Below, in pieces: positions 15,125-22,228 of a stretch of DNA of 24,158 nt. Within the stretch, counting starts at the first letter, position 1, and every line of letters begins with the position of its first letter. Under the pieces are notes generated by a model. It was given only the letters and a program-made list of their open reading frames with translations, was not told where the DNA came from and did not search any database. The stretch is from an uncultured Christensenellaceae bacterium (GTDB taxonomy: Bacteria; Bacillota; Clostridia; Christensenellales; MGBC116941), in assembly GCA_910585035.1 (NCBI GenBank), contig CAJUEF010000010.1, positions 27,068 to 51,225 on the forward strand, in the 5' to 3' direction. The position numbers were made by a program, and so were the translations under genes.

Positions 15125-16519
15125 CTACAAAAAATCATTATTCCTTATTTCATTTTCTTCAAGAGGGTTAAACACCTTTGGTTTTCTTTGAAGTGCCTTT
15201 TTCCCCCTTATTCTGTTCATTAAAAAGTACCTCATTGCATCGTAAATGTGGTCCTCTCCCTCTGTGTTTATATCCTCCGGCCTATACTGGTCATATTCCA
15301 GAGCAGGAACAGTCCTTATAAAATCCCTGCACGTTTCAAAAACATATAAACCGCACCTGCCCTCACCGTCAAATTTAAGCCTGTCATGAACGGCCATCTT
15401 GCCGGATATTCTTGCATTTTCTCCCGGCAAAAAGTAAATACCTTCCTTTTCCATCTGCAATGCAACGCTTTCTCCTCTGGAACTATCCCATATGCTTGGG
15501 TCGGCATAAGAAGCCTTTATAATATCGCCTTTGTCCCTGTTTATAATTCCCTTTGCAATTTCTCTTGGCGATAGTCTCACACCCACATTAGGTGCGCTTG
15601 CTCCATACCATTCCTTATATAGGTAAACCTCATCCCTTTCGCCAACCGCCCACCACAGCACGCTGAAAGGGCGGGAATACCCAAAATCAAAAGACCGGAA
15701 TTTAATATAATGATCCGGCAGCTCAAAAGGCTTAATAACATGTGTAAAAAGCCTGTCCTCGTAATGGGCAGGGTCATCTGTCCACTCGGAAAACACCTGT
15801 CCTTCAAAAGCATCCCATTTGCCAAGAAGATAAGCGTCTCTTATTGCCTTTGGTTTGTTTTCCAGCTCGAAAATATAATCCTCGCCAATATATGGATTAT
15901 CCGTTACAAGAGCAGGTATGTAAAGCCTTGTCCTAATCCTCTCCCGTCCAAGCACCTTGCTGAATACAGACGTTTCATATTCCGTATTATAAGGTGCTAT
16001 ATCTACAAAATAGCTTTTTACAAAACCGTGTCCCCTGCCTCCGGGATTGGACGTGCATCTGACAACAGGTTCAAATCCAAGAGCTTTATTTACCCTTAGC
16101 CTGCTCTTTAAAAAGTCGTATTCCTCCTTTGTAAAATGAGTTAGCTCGTCTATATAAAGAGCGTTAATTTCCGCCCCCTGATATTTAAACCTGTCCTCCA
16201 TGTTTCTAAGCTGCCTAAATCTTAGTAAAGACCCGTTTTTAAACATTATTTCATGGGATGCAGCACGATACATTCCAATTTCATCTGTAAGCTTTTCTCT
16301 TGCTATGGGTATTAAATTGTCCTCCAGCTCCTTATAACTGCGCCGGAATATGTACGCTTTAATTCCACCGTGTCTTAAACATAAGTCCATAGCGTCCATA
16401 ACAATGGCATATGTCTTTCCCCCTCCGGCAGCGCCGCCAAAAAGCACCTCATTTGCTTTGCTCTTATGAAACTGCCTTTGCTTTTCCGTAGGCTCATACT
16501 GAAAATTTAAAACATTCAC
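15125..16519 (-). CDS. terL: Terminase large subunit (packaging ATPase/nuclease)
   Basis: The protein has 464 residues. The N-terminal ATPase has Walker A GGAAGGGKT at residues 28-36, Walker B ALYIDEL near 120 and a coupling motif CTSNPGG near 155. The C-terminal RNase H-like nuclease shows SFDFGYSRPF near 273, YADPSIWD near 340 and EDHIYDAMRY near 431, carrying the acidic metal ligands. All are intact. It drives DNA into the procapsid through the portal. It starts with GTG that overlaps the upstream stop (GTGA) and has no clear ribosome site, so it is probably translated by coupling to the activator gene. Confidence 0.93.
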   Translation of the reverse strand: MNVLNFQYEPTEKQRQFHKSKANEVLFGGAAGGGKTYAIVMDAMDLCLRHGGIKAYIFRRSYKELEDNLIPIAREKLTDEIGMYRAASHEIMFKNGSLLRFRQLRNMEDRFKYQGAEINALYIDELTHFTKEEYDFLKSRLRVNKALGFEPVVRCTSNPGGRGHGFVKSYFVDIAPYNTEYETSVFSKVLGRERIRTRLYIPALVTDNPYIGEDYIFELENKPKAIRDAYLLGKWDAFEGQVFSEWTDDPAHYEDRLFTHVIKPFELPDHYIKFRSFDFGYSRPFSVLWWAVGERDEVYLYKEWYGASAPNVGVRLSPREIAKGIINRDKGDIIKASYADPSIWDSSRGESVALQMEKEGIYFLPGENARISGKMAVHDRLKFDGEGRCGLYVFETCRDFIRTVPALEYDQYRPEDINTEGEDHIYDAMRYFLMNRIRGKKALQRKPKVFNPLEENEIRNNDFL

Positions 16520-17007
16520 GCCACTATTTCGCCAAAGAAAAAGCCTCTTGCAATTTCCTCAATCCCCTTTTTTCTATGTCTGTTAATAGTGTTATTGCTG
16601 ATATAACGTCTCATTGCTATCTGGTCCCACTTTAATCTTTTTATGTATAAATCCTGTATTACGTTTTTGGTATCTTCAGGCAAACAATCAATAGCTGTAT
16701 GCAGCTTTTTCAATTCAATCTCTCCCGATGCAATTTGTTTTTCCAGCCGTTTTTTGTTTTCTGTGTTTATGCGCTTATTCACATTTCTAAAAACCATGGC
16801 CACCCTTGCAGTATCGTCTCTCAATCCACTCTTTCCCCCTGGGGGCGTGCCCGCCATACCAAGGCTCATACCCTCAATAGTCTCGTCAATAGTTTCTATT
16901 TCATGATGCTCCAGTTCAATTTTCATCTGCTGTAAATCATTTAAAATACTGTGATAGTTTTTCAGCAAGTACTCCACATAATCTGTCGGTGAAGTTAAAA
17001 TATCCAT
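16516..17007 (-). CDS. Phage sigma-70 region 4-like / ArpU-type late regulator
   Basis: The protein has 163 residues. The C-terminal part, LPEDTKNVIQDLYIKRLKWDQIAMRR (about 112-137) followed by YISNNTINRHRKKGIEEIA, is a helix-turn-helix of the sigma-70 region 4 type, as in ArpU/DUF1492-like phage late-gene activators. The N-terminal half is acidic and helical, with a GTPPGGKSGLRDDTA loop (about 53-67). AAGGAGGATAAAA precedes ATG. It is the first gene of the cassette transcript and is followed at once by terL, where activators of late genes or small terminases usually lie; terS is recognised separately. Confidence 0.68.
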   Translation of the reverse strand: MDILTSPTDYVEYLLKNYHSILNDLQQMKIELEHHEIETIDETIEGMSLGMAGTPPGGKSGLRDDTARVAMVFRNVNKRINTENKKRLEKQIASGEIELKKLHTAIDCLPEDTKNVIQDLYIKRLKWDQIAMRRYISNNTINRHRKKGIEEIARGFFFGEIVA

Positions 17008-17023
17008 TTTTATCCTCCTTGAT

Positions 17024-17038
17024 TTAACAATTTGTTAA
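17024..17038. promoter_or_regulatory. Operator-like palindrome in the phage cassette leader
   Basis: TTAACAA and TTGTTAA form a perfect inverted repeat around a central T. It sits between the -10 box of the leftward phage promoter and the ribosome site of its first gene, within the space facing the repressor gene. This is a natural place for XRE repressor binding. Confidence 0.5.
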
Positions 17039-17048
17039 TTTTAATATA

Positions 17049-17078
17049 ATAATAGCTTGTACTTATACATATTGTCAA
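17049..17078 (-). promoter_or_regulatory. Sigma-A promoter of the virion cassette
   Basis: Minus strand: consensus TTGACA (17073-17078), 18-base spacer, TATTAT (17049-17054). It is the only good promoter ahead of the 10.5-kb cassette, and it lies back-to-back with the repressor promoter at 17088-17116. Confidence 0.75.
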
Positions 17079-17087
17079 TTAATTTAT

Positions 17088-17116
17088 TTGAATTTATGCA
17101 AATTTTGTAGTATAAT
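17088..17116 (+). promoter_or_regulatory. Sigma-A promoter of the XRE repressor gene
   Basis: TTGAAT (17088-17093), 17-base spacer, TATAAT (17111-17116). The -35 box is nine bases from that of the divergent phage promoter, so the two polymerases would compete. Confidence 0.75.
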
Positions 17117-17168
17117 GTTAAAAACAAAATGTAAAGTATTATTTGTAAAAATACGGAAAGGTACTATT

Positions 17169-17591
17169 ATGCAAAAGTTTGGCGAGCGTTTAAAAGAGCT
17201 GCGCTTTAAAAATCGTTACACTCAAAAACAGGTTGCAGATGATTTGGGTATGACCTTCAGCGCCCTTTCTCAATATGAGAACGGAAAAAGAACACCTAAA
17301 AATGAGGTTCTTATTCAGCTTGCGGCTTATTATAATGTCAGTGTAGATTATCTCCTTGGCCTCAATAATAATCCGATTAAAGAGTATGATTTCACTCCTG
17401 CAGATGATAATGTCCCTGCGGCAAGCAACACAGTTTACAAATATGATTCTCAGGATGATAATCATTTTGAAACTGATTTAACCTCCTCAAAAGCAAGAGT
17501 GCTTGCTTCCATAAACAGGCTTCCAAAATCAAAGCAGCTGGAAGTGCTTGCCGCAATAGAACTGCTCTTAGGAACGATTGCCGGCGCTTAA
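17169..17591 (+). CDS. XRE-family repressor, Cro/CI type
   Basis: The protein has 140 residues. Residues 4-58 form a lambda-repressor-like HTH: FGERLKELRFKNRYTQKQVADDLGMTFSALSQYENGKRTP (given as residues 3-42), then LIQLAAYYNVSVDYLLG. An acidic linker follows, then a short helical C-terminus (PKSKQLEVLAAIELLLG). There is no S24 peptidase domain, so RecA-stimulated self-cleavage is not expected. I chose ATG 17169 with AAAGG seven bases before; an upstream in-frame extension to 17088 covers the promoter and has no ribosome site. Divergent from the virion cassette, it is its probable repressor. Confidence 0.85.
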   Translation: MQKFGERLKELRFKNRYTQKQVADDLGMTFSALSQYENGKRTPKNEVLIQLAAYYNVSVDYLLGLNNNPIKEYDFTPADDNVPAASNTVYKYDSQDDNHFETDLTSSKARVLASINRLPKSKQLEVLAAIELLLGTIAGA

Positions 17592-17699
17592 CTCTTCCCT
17601 TTCCAGTTTCTATATTAGCAAATAAACACTCTTTATTGTCTATCAACTTTGTATCAGTTTTATATGATTTGATTATTATAAAAAGTGGAGGAAGGATAA

Positions 17700-18884
17700 A
17701 TGAATTCATTTGATTATTACAATCCCACATTTCTTATTTTCGGAAAAAACAGGGATAGCGAAGTGGGAAACATATTAAAGGATATGGGAGTAAACAAAGT
17801 CCTGCTTCATTATGGCGGCGGCTCTATTAAGAAAAACGGTGTATATGATAGAGTAACTTCGTCTTTAACATCAGCAGAAATTAATTACATTGAACTTGGA
17901 GGAGTAGCTCCAAACCCACATTTGTCCATGGTGCGTCGGGGCATAGATATTTGTCGCAGAAGCAGTGTTGATTTAATTCTTGCCGTAGGCGGCGGCTCCG
18001 TTATCGACTCTGCTAAAGCAATAGCAATAGGCGCAGCAAATAATGAAGATATATGGGATATCTTCCGCAAAAAAATGCGTATAACTTCCGCCCTTAAAGT
18101 CGCAACTGTTTTAACCATTCCGGCGGCAGGCAGTGAAGCCAGCCCAAACACAGTTATAACCGACGAGGTGCATAAGGATAAAATAGGTTATGGCTCCAAA
18201 CTTTTATATCCTGTATTCAGTATAATAAATCCTGAAATATTCACATCCCTTCCAAAGGACCAAATTGCCAACGGCATTTCGGATATGATGAGTCATATTA
18301 TGGAACGTTACTTCACAAACACGGAAAATACGGATATTACAGATTCCATGTGTGAAGGGGTTTTGAAAACCATTATTAAAAACGGACGCATTTTAGCAAA
18401 AGACCCTGGCAATTACAATGCTTTAGAGCAAATTGGTCTTTGTGGAACAATAGCCCATAATGGTATTCTTGGCCTTGGCAGGAATGAAGACTGGGCGTGT
18501 CACGGCATGGGTCATGAGCTCAGCGGAATGTATGATGTTGCCCACGGCTCCACCCTAAGCGTTATGACTCCGGCATGGATGGAATACGTCAAAAATGAAA
18601 ATAAAGAAATGTTTGTTCAGTTTGCAGTAAATGTATTTGGCATCACAATAAATCTTAAAAACAGCGACGAAGTAATAAACCGGGGAATAAACTGTTTAAA
18701 ACAGTTTTATAAAGAGCTTGGGCTTCCTACATCAATGCAGGAGCTAGGTGCAAACCAAAGCGACTACGAATATATGGCAAAAAAGTCAACTAGAGAAGGC
18801 ACTGAATTTTTGCGCAGCCTTGGCGGTATAAAGATTCTTAATTGGAAAGATGTACTAAATATATACAATCTGGCAAGCAAATAG
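17700..18884 (+). CDS. Iron-containing alcohol (butanol-type) dehydrogenase
   Basis: This 394-residue group III Fe-ADH is of the YqhD/BdhA type, which reduces aldehydes to alcohols with NAD(P)H. The nucleotide loop GGGSVIDSAKA is at residues 97-107. The four metal ligands Asp195, His199, His268 and His282 are all present, in GISDMMSH, ACHGMGHE and VAHGSTLS. The length is standard. GGAGGAAGG precedes ATG. The gene is alone: the phage repressor lies 108 bases before, with no obvious terminator, and a small membrane protein follows. A weak TTGTCT/TTATAT pair is visible near 17636-17665. Substrate and cofactor preference are not readable with certainty. Confidence 0.9.
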   Translation: MNSFDYYNPTFLIFGKNRDSEVGNILKDMGVNKVLLHYGGGSIKKNGVYDRVTSSLTSAEINYIELGGVAPNPHLSMVRRGIDICRRSSVDLILAVGGGSVIDSAKAIAIGAANNEDIWDIFRKKMRITSALKVATVLTIPAAGSEASPNTVITDEVHKDKIGYGSKLLYPVFSIINPEIFTSLPKDQIANGISDMMSHIMERYFTNTENTDITDSMCEGVLKTIIKNGRILAKDPGNYNALEQIGLCGTIAHNGILGLGRNEDWACHGMGHELSGMYDVAHGSTLSVMTPAWMEYVKNENKEMFVQFAVNVFGITINLKNSDEVINRGINCLKQFYKELGLPTSMQELGANQSDYEYMAKKSTREGTEFLRSLGGIKILNWKDVLNIYNLASK

Positions 18885-18990
18885 TCTTTTATTTTATAAA
18901 AATAAAAATCCATTTACAAAATAAGCTTTCATTAACCAAATTAAAACAAAGAACTTTTCATAAAATAGTCTGTAAAGGAGGTAAACACTA

Positions 18991-19161
18991 ATGAATAAAT
19001 CAATGGTTATCGCAATTACAATTTTGCTGATTCTTGGAATAGCATTTATTATCGCTTCAAAAATTGCTCCAAATGTACTCTTTACAATTGGAATTGTTTC
19101 AGTAATTGCCGGCATTCTTTTAACTGCATTCGTCCTATATCAAAATTATAAAAGCAATTGA
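18991..19161 (+). CDS. Small two-helix membrane protein (56 residues)
   Basis: ATG at 18991 has AAAGGAGGTAAACACTA upstream, one of the strongest ribosome sites of the window. The product is MNKS followed by two hydrophobic helices (about residues 5-22 and 28-49) separated by SKIAPN, ending in the polar tail YQNYKSN. No family is recognised. It lies 106 bases after the alcohol dehydrogenase on the same strand, without a clear own promoter, and a strong hairpin follows at 19223-19256. It may be expressed with the dehydrogenase. Confidence 0.75.
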   Translation: MNKSMVIAITILLILGIAFIIASKIAPNVLFTIGIVSVIAGILLTAFVLYQNYKSN

Positions 19162-19222
19162 TTAAAAGCATGTTTTATTTTAAAAACCGGCTAACATATT
19201 AAAAATAGCGGCGCCTTATTTA

Positions 19223-19256
19223 AAAACGGTATAATCATTTTTGATTATACCGTTTT
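19223..19256 (+). terminator. Intrinsic terminator after the dehydrogenase / small membrane protein
   Basis: A 15-base-pair perfect stem (AAAACGGTATAATCA with its complement) closes a TTTT loop, with T residues in the 3' arm. It is symmetrical enough to act in both directions. From here to 19439 I see only the repeats at 19357-19387 and the leader of the next gene. Confidence 0.75.
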
Positions 19257-19356
19257 CAAAAATAGTTATCTAAATAATCTTTTATGCTATTTAACAAAAA
19301 CCGCTTTACTTTTTTCGTTATAATTACTAATTAAAAATAAAAAAATACAACTTTTT

Positions 19357-19387
19357 TTAAAGTAAGTAAAATTTTTACTTAAAGTAA
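19357..19387. promoter_or_regulatory. Direct repeats around a palindrome upstream of the LuxR-type gene
   Basis: TTAAAGTAA occurs at 19357-19365 and again at 19379-19387, 22 bases apart (about two helix turns). Between them AAGTAAAA and TTTTACTT (19364-19380) form a perfect palindrome around one T. It lies 53 bases before the LuxR-type start and overlaps a possible TTTACT -35, so autoregulation is plausible. Confidence 0.45.
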
Positions 19388-19439
19388 ACGCCTGTTATTT
19401 CGAAAAGAAATATAGAACATAAATTTGGGGATGATTTTA

Positions 19440-20852
19440 ATGACCGAAAAGCCTTACATATGGAAAGATGACCAAATAAAAATTAAGAGCAGCTTTCTTT
19501 TTTTATTTTCTGCTCCTTTTATTCTTTGGCAAACAGCTCTCCTTGGCTTTTCAGGTCCAATTTCTTTTTTTGGAAGAAACCCTATTCCCGTTTCTCAAAA
19601 TTATATAACCTTTATAATTATAGCTGCATATTTAATATCCTTTGGAGCAGTTTCCGTATTCACAAAAATAACAGCTTGGATAGAGCGTATTTTAATACCC
19701 ACAGCCTTTATTTTAACTTTGCTTACCCTTTTCCCTTTCCCGGAAGATACTATTGCAATTTTTCTGTATATAAATACATTTATCTGTGTATTTTCCATTG
19801 CTGTAACAGCTTCCCTTGCTTGCCATTTGTTCACCGTCTCAACAACATGGACAGACGGTATTATAGCAACAGGGTTTAGCGGCATTATAATAGCTCTTTT
19901 AAAAAATAGCTTTTATAAACCTGATTTTACCTTTTTAACCTTTTGCTCCCTTATTTTTCTTGCAATGCTTACGGTTTTTTTATATCTTATTCCGGGAAAA
20001 ACGGCAGTTCCTTTTGCAAAAAGAAGCGACCAGGTAAAATTTCCATCTATTGTGTTTGTGGGGATTTTACTTATAATAACGCTCTCAAACCTCCTTATGG
20101 CATTTGCAATATCTTTTTCCCAAAAAGCAGTCCACGGTATGAGTACCCTTTATTTAGCTGCTGCTGTTTTTGCTGCGCTTATACAGCTTATCCGCAGAAC
20201 TTTTCGAAGCCGTTGCTTAAAAATATACAACGCTTGTTTCTTGCTCGTTCCGGCAGGACTGATACTTACTTATTTTGCACAAAGCATATCTCAGTTATAT
20301 TTAGTGTGCTGCGTTCTTATGAGCTTTACAGTTATTTTTTCAAACCTGTGGATTTTCTTTCTTTCCACAGCATTTTCCATGTATCCCACCAGATATATTG
20401 CTATTGCAGGAACAGCTATAAGCGCTTTAATTCCGTTATTTCATAACTGGCTGCTAAACGCTGTCGGTGGCGCTTCACCTGTTTTTTCCATAATTTATAT
20501 GTCAGCTTCCATCTTCCTTTGCCTGCTCTACTTTTATTTGGAACCTTACTTTACATATTCCTGGGAAAGCAAAACCTTAGGCTCAAATATTAAGCTGGTA
20601 GGACATCCATTTTCTCTCCCTCATAAAGTCCAAAGCTCAAGAAATCCTCATCCCTTCGACATCCTTTCTCCTCAAGAGCTTATGGTAGCCAAATTGCTTT
20701 TAGAGGGACATACAAAGCGTTCCATAGCTAAGAATATGTGTATTCCCATTGACGTGGAAAAAACACTTCATAAAAACCTGTATTCAAAGCTGAATATTTC
20801 ATCAAAGCGTAGGCTCTTCCGCATGATTTCAAAGCAGCCTTATGAATTTTAA
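19440..20852 (+). CDS. Membrane-embedded LuxR-family regulator (12 helices plus C-terminal HTH)
   Basis: The protein has 470 residues. Residues about 15-385 contain twelve hydrophobic helices, like an MFS-type carrier fold, with small basic loops. After a polar linker (about 390-410) the cytoplasmic C-terminus is a LuxR/GerE HTH: LSPQELMVAKLLLEGHTKRS (415-434), IAKNMCIPIDVEKTLHKNLYSKL (helices 2-3) and ISSKRRLFRM. It likely senses a membrane or small-molecule signal and controls genes directly. I use ATG 19440, with GGGGATGA upstream; TTG 19425 and ATG 19431 lie in or before that site. The glycosylase gene starts 15 bases after its stop, so they form an operon. Confidence 0.85.
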   Translation: MTEKPYIWKDDQIKIKSSFLFLFSAPFILWQTALLGFSGPISFFGRNPIPVSQNYITFIIIAAYLISFGAVSVFTKITAWIERILIPTAFILTLLTLFPFPEDTIAIFLYINTFICVFSIAVTASLACHLFTVSTTWTDGIIATGFSGIIIALLKNSFYKPDFTFLTFCSLIFLAMLTVFLYLIPGKTAVPFAKRSDQVKFPSIVFVGILLIITLSNLLMAFAISFSQKAVHGMSTLYLAAAVFAALIQLIRRTFRSRCLKIYNACFLLVPAGLILTYFAQSISQLYLVCCVLMSFTVIFSNLWIFFLSTAFSMYPTRYIAIAGTAISALIPLFHNWLLNAVGGASPVFSIIYMSASIFLCLLYFYLEPYFTYSWESKTLGSNIKLVGHPFSLPHKVQSSRNPHPFDILSPQELMVAKLLLEGHTKRSIAKNMCIPIDVEKTLHKNLYSKLNISSKRRLFRMISKQPYEF

Positions 20853-20867
20853 TTTAAAGGAGCAGTT

Positions 20868-21467
20868 ATGTCTAAGCTACCTCGTGATTTTTATATAAGG
20901 GATACTATTACCGTCGCAAAGGATTTACTTGGAAAAGTCATAGTCCACAAATCTGACAACGGAGTTACAAAAGGAATAATTGTAGAGACCGAAGCTTATT
21001 TAGGTCCTAAAGATGCCGCAGCCCATTCCTACAAAAGCAAAAGAGAAGGACGTACCAATATTCAATACGGTATTGGCGGCTTTGCCTACGTATATCTTAT
21101 TTACGGCATGTACTACTGTATGAATATTGTAACACAAGAAGAAAACGTACCTGAAGTAGTGCTTCTTCGGGCTCTCGAACCTTTAGAGGGTATTCCACTT
21201 ATGATGCAGCGTAGAAATACAGATAAGCTTAAAAATCTTTGCAGCGGTCCCGGCAAGCTATGTATGGCAATGGCAATAGATAAAACCTGCTACGGTATGG
21301 ACTTATGCGGGGATCAGCTTTATATTGATGACGCGCCTTCTTTACATCCTGAGAATATTATCGCCTCTAAACGCATTAATATTGACTATGCAGGAGAAGC
21401 AAAGGATTACCTCCTGCGTTACACTATTAAAAATAATAAATTTATCTCTGTTCCTGTGCGCAATTAG
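20868..21467 (+). CDS. mpg: DNA-3-methyladenine glycosylase (AAG/MPG family)
   Basis: This 199-residue enzyme removes alkylated purines (3-methyladenine, 7-methylguanine, hypoxanthine) from DNA, the first step of base excision repair. The AAG signatures are present: FYIRDTITVAKDLLGK near residue 8, VETEAYLGPKDAAAHS (39-54) with the catalytic Glu, AYVYLIYGMYYCMN (73-86) and LCSGPGKLCMAM (124-135). All are intact, at normal length. AAAGGAG precedes ATG. It is the second gene of the apparent operon with the membrane LuxR regulator. No strong terminator is visible before the convergent gene at 21535. Confidence 0.93.
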   Translation: MSKLPRDFYIRDTITVAKDLLGKVIVHKSDNGVTKGIIVETEAYLGPKDAAAHSYKSKREGRTNIQYGIGGFAYVYLIYGMYYCMNIVTQEENVPEVVLLRALEPLEGIPLMMQRRNTDKLKNLCSGPGKLCMAMAIDKTCYGMDLCGDQLYIDDAPSLHPENIIASKRINIDYAGEAKDYLLRYTIKNNKFISVPVRN

Positions 21468-21534
21468 AAAATAAGCTTGCGCTTTTTAGTATGGCTTTGT
21501 TTACAGTGCACCAGTAGATATTTTGAGTGGCTTT

Positions 21535-21807
21535 TTATTGATGTATATAAAGTACTTCAATCATAAAACGTGCCCCATAAGAAAAACCCTCTGCAAACAC
21601 TTCAGCTATTTCATCCGGCATTAAATTATAGCATTCTGATATAAATTCATCAAGTTCATCCTGCATTTTAAAGTCAAGCTTTTCCGGTATTAAACACTCC
21701 TTAAGAGCAAGCTTTTTTATTTTTTCTTTATATTCATCAAGTATTGGCTTCATTTGTTCTTGTGGAGATATTTCCCCATTATATAATTGTTTTAAAATGT
21801 TTTTCAT
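21535..21807 (-). CDS. DUF6809-like small protein
   Basis: The protein has 90 residues, starting MKNILKQLYNGEISPQEQMKP and ending in a helical GFSYGARFMIEVL motif, the pattern of DUF6809 proteins common in gut Bacillota and often near mobile elements. The function is unknown. ATG 21807 fits the family N-terminus; ATG 21822 would add five residues (MKKNN). Neither has a strong ribosome site (a GAAGAA lies before 21807). Its promoter at 21845-21874 is full of ATATGAA half-sites. It diverges from the ribbon-helix-helix gene. Confidence 0.7.
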   Translation of the reverse strand: MKNILKQLYNGEISPQEQMKPILDEYKEKIKKLALKECLIPEKLDFKMQDELDEFISECYNLMPDEIAEVFAEGFSYGARFMIEVLYIHQ

Positions 21808-21866
21808 ATTATTTTTCTTCATATTATATTAATTATATGAATATATTTTAAATCATATAATATGAA
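21803..21866. repeat. Cluster of TTCATAT/ATATGAA half-sites
   Basis: The heptamer ATATGAA occurs at 21835-21841 and 21860-21866, and its complement at 21803-21809 and 21818-21824. A TCATAT at 21853-21858 completes a 13-base palindrome with 21860-21865. The cluster covers the -10 region, the transcript start and the first codons of the DUF6809-like gene, so it may be an operator for an adjacent regulator. Confidence 0.45.
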
Positions 21867-21874
21867 ATTGTCAA
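21845..21874 (-). promoter_or_regulatory. Sigma-A promoter of the DUF6809-like gene
   Basis: Minus strand: TTGACA (21869-21874), 18-base spacer, TAAAAT (21845-21850). The spacer holds the TCATATAATATGA palindrome. Confidence 0.65.
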
Positions 21875-21947
21875 TACCTTAAATTACTAAATTTATCTTG
21901 ACGGCAATAAATAGTTTATGTTAGTATAATTTATGAGGTGTAAAGCA

Positions 21948-22112
21948 ATGGAAACAGACAAAATAAGATATACTGTTATAGTTGATAAAGAATTACTCGA
22001 TAAAGTAGAAGATTTCCGTTTTGAAAACCGATATACCAGCCGTTCTGCCGCAACGGAAGCATTAATTCGCATTGGTGTTGAAACTGTAGAAAAGCAAAAA
22101 GCAAACAAATAA
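21948..22112 (+). CDS. Ribbon-helix-helix DNA-binding protein (54 residues)
   Basis: ATG 21948 is preceded by GAGGTG. The product starts METDKIRYTVIVDKELLDKV, with a beta strand (RYTVIV), then two helices (KELLDKVEDFRF and SRSAATEALIRIGVE), the Arc/CopG ribbon-helix-helix layout. Such proteins dimerise and bind short repeated operators, often their own. It diverges from the DUF6809-like gene whose promoter carries the ATATGAA cluster, and precedes an XRE gene. A TATAAT (21925-21930) lies upstream without a good -35. Confidence 0.75.
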   Translation: METDKIRYTVIVDKELLDKVEDFRFENRYTSRSAATEALIRIGVETVEKQKANK

Positions 22113-22136
22113 ATCCCATTTATATAAATGGGATTT
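22111..22136 (+). terminator. Intrinsic terminator after the ribbon-helix-helix gene
   Basis: AAATCCCATTTAT and its exact complement stand head to head (13 pairs, inner ones forming the loop), followed by ATTTGTTATTT. It begins at the stop codon. Confidence 0.75.
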
Positions 22137-22228
22137 ATTTGTTATTTATTCTATTTATTACTTTAATTATAATCCTTTAAAATCCCTATAATTTATATCA
22201 TGTTATTATTACCTGGGTGATATTATTT

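Larger units (their letters stand above)
6534..17591 (-). mobile_element. P22-like virion-structure cassette with divergent repressor (defective prophage, satellite or domesticated)
   Basis: Eleven contiguous, mostly overlapping genes on the minus strand encode a packaging motor, procapsid, short-tail hub, tailspike and probable ejection protein. One divergent XRE repressor gene lies at the right end. The order large/small terminase, portal, scaffold, coat, gp4-like, gp10-like parallels the P22 late block. By eye the block is richer in G+C than its flanks (not counted). No integrase, excisionase, replication, holin, endolysin, tRNA target or flanking direct repeat was seen. The reading frames are intact apart from the small terminase start codon. 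Housekeeping genes begin within about 180 bases on the left and 110 bases on the right. Confidence 0.8.

Noticed and set aside
18887..18906. TTTTATTTT/AAAATAAAA inverted repeat after the alcohol dehydrogenase
   Set aside because: It is all A/T, weak, and not followed by a T-run; the next gene probably shares the transcript.
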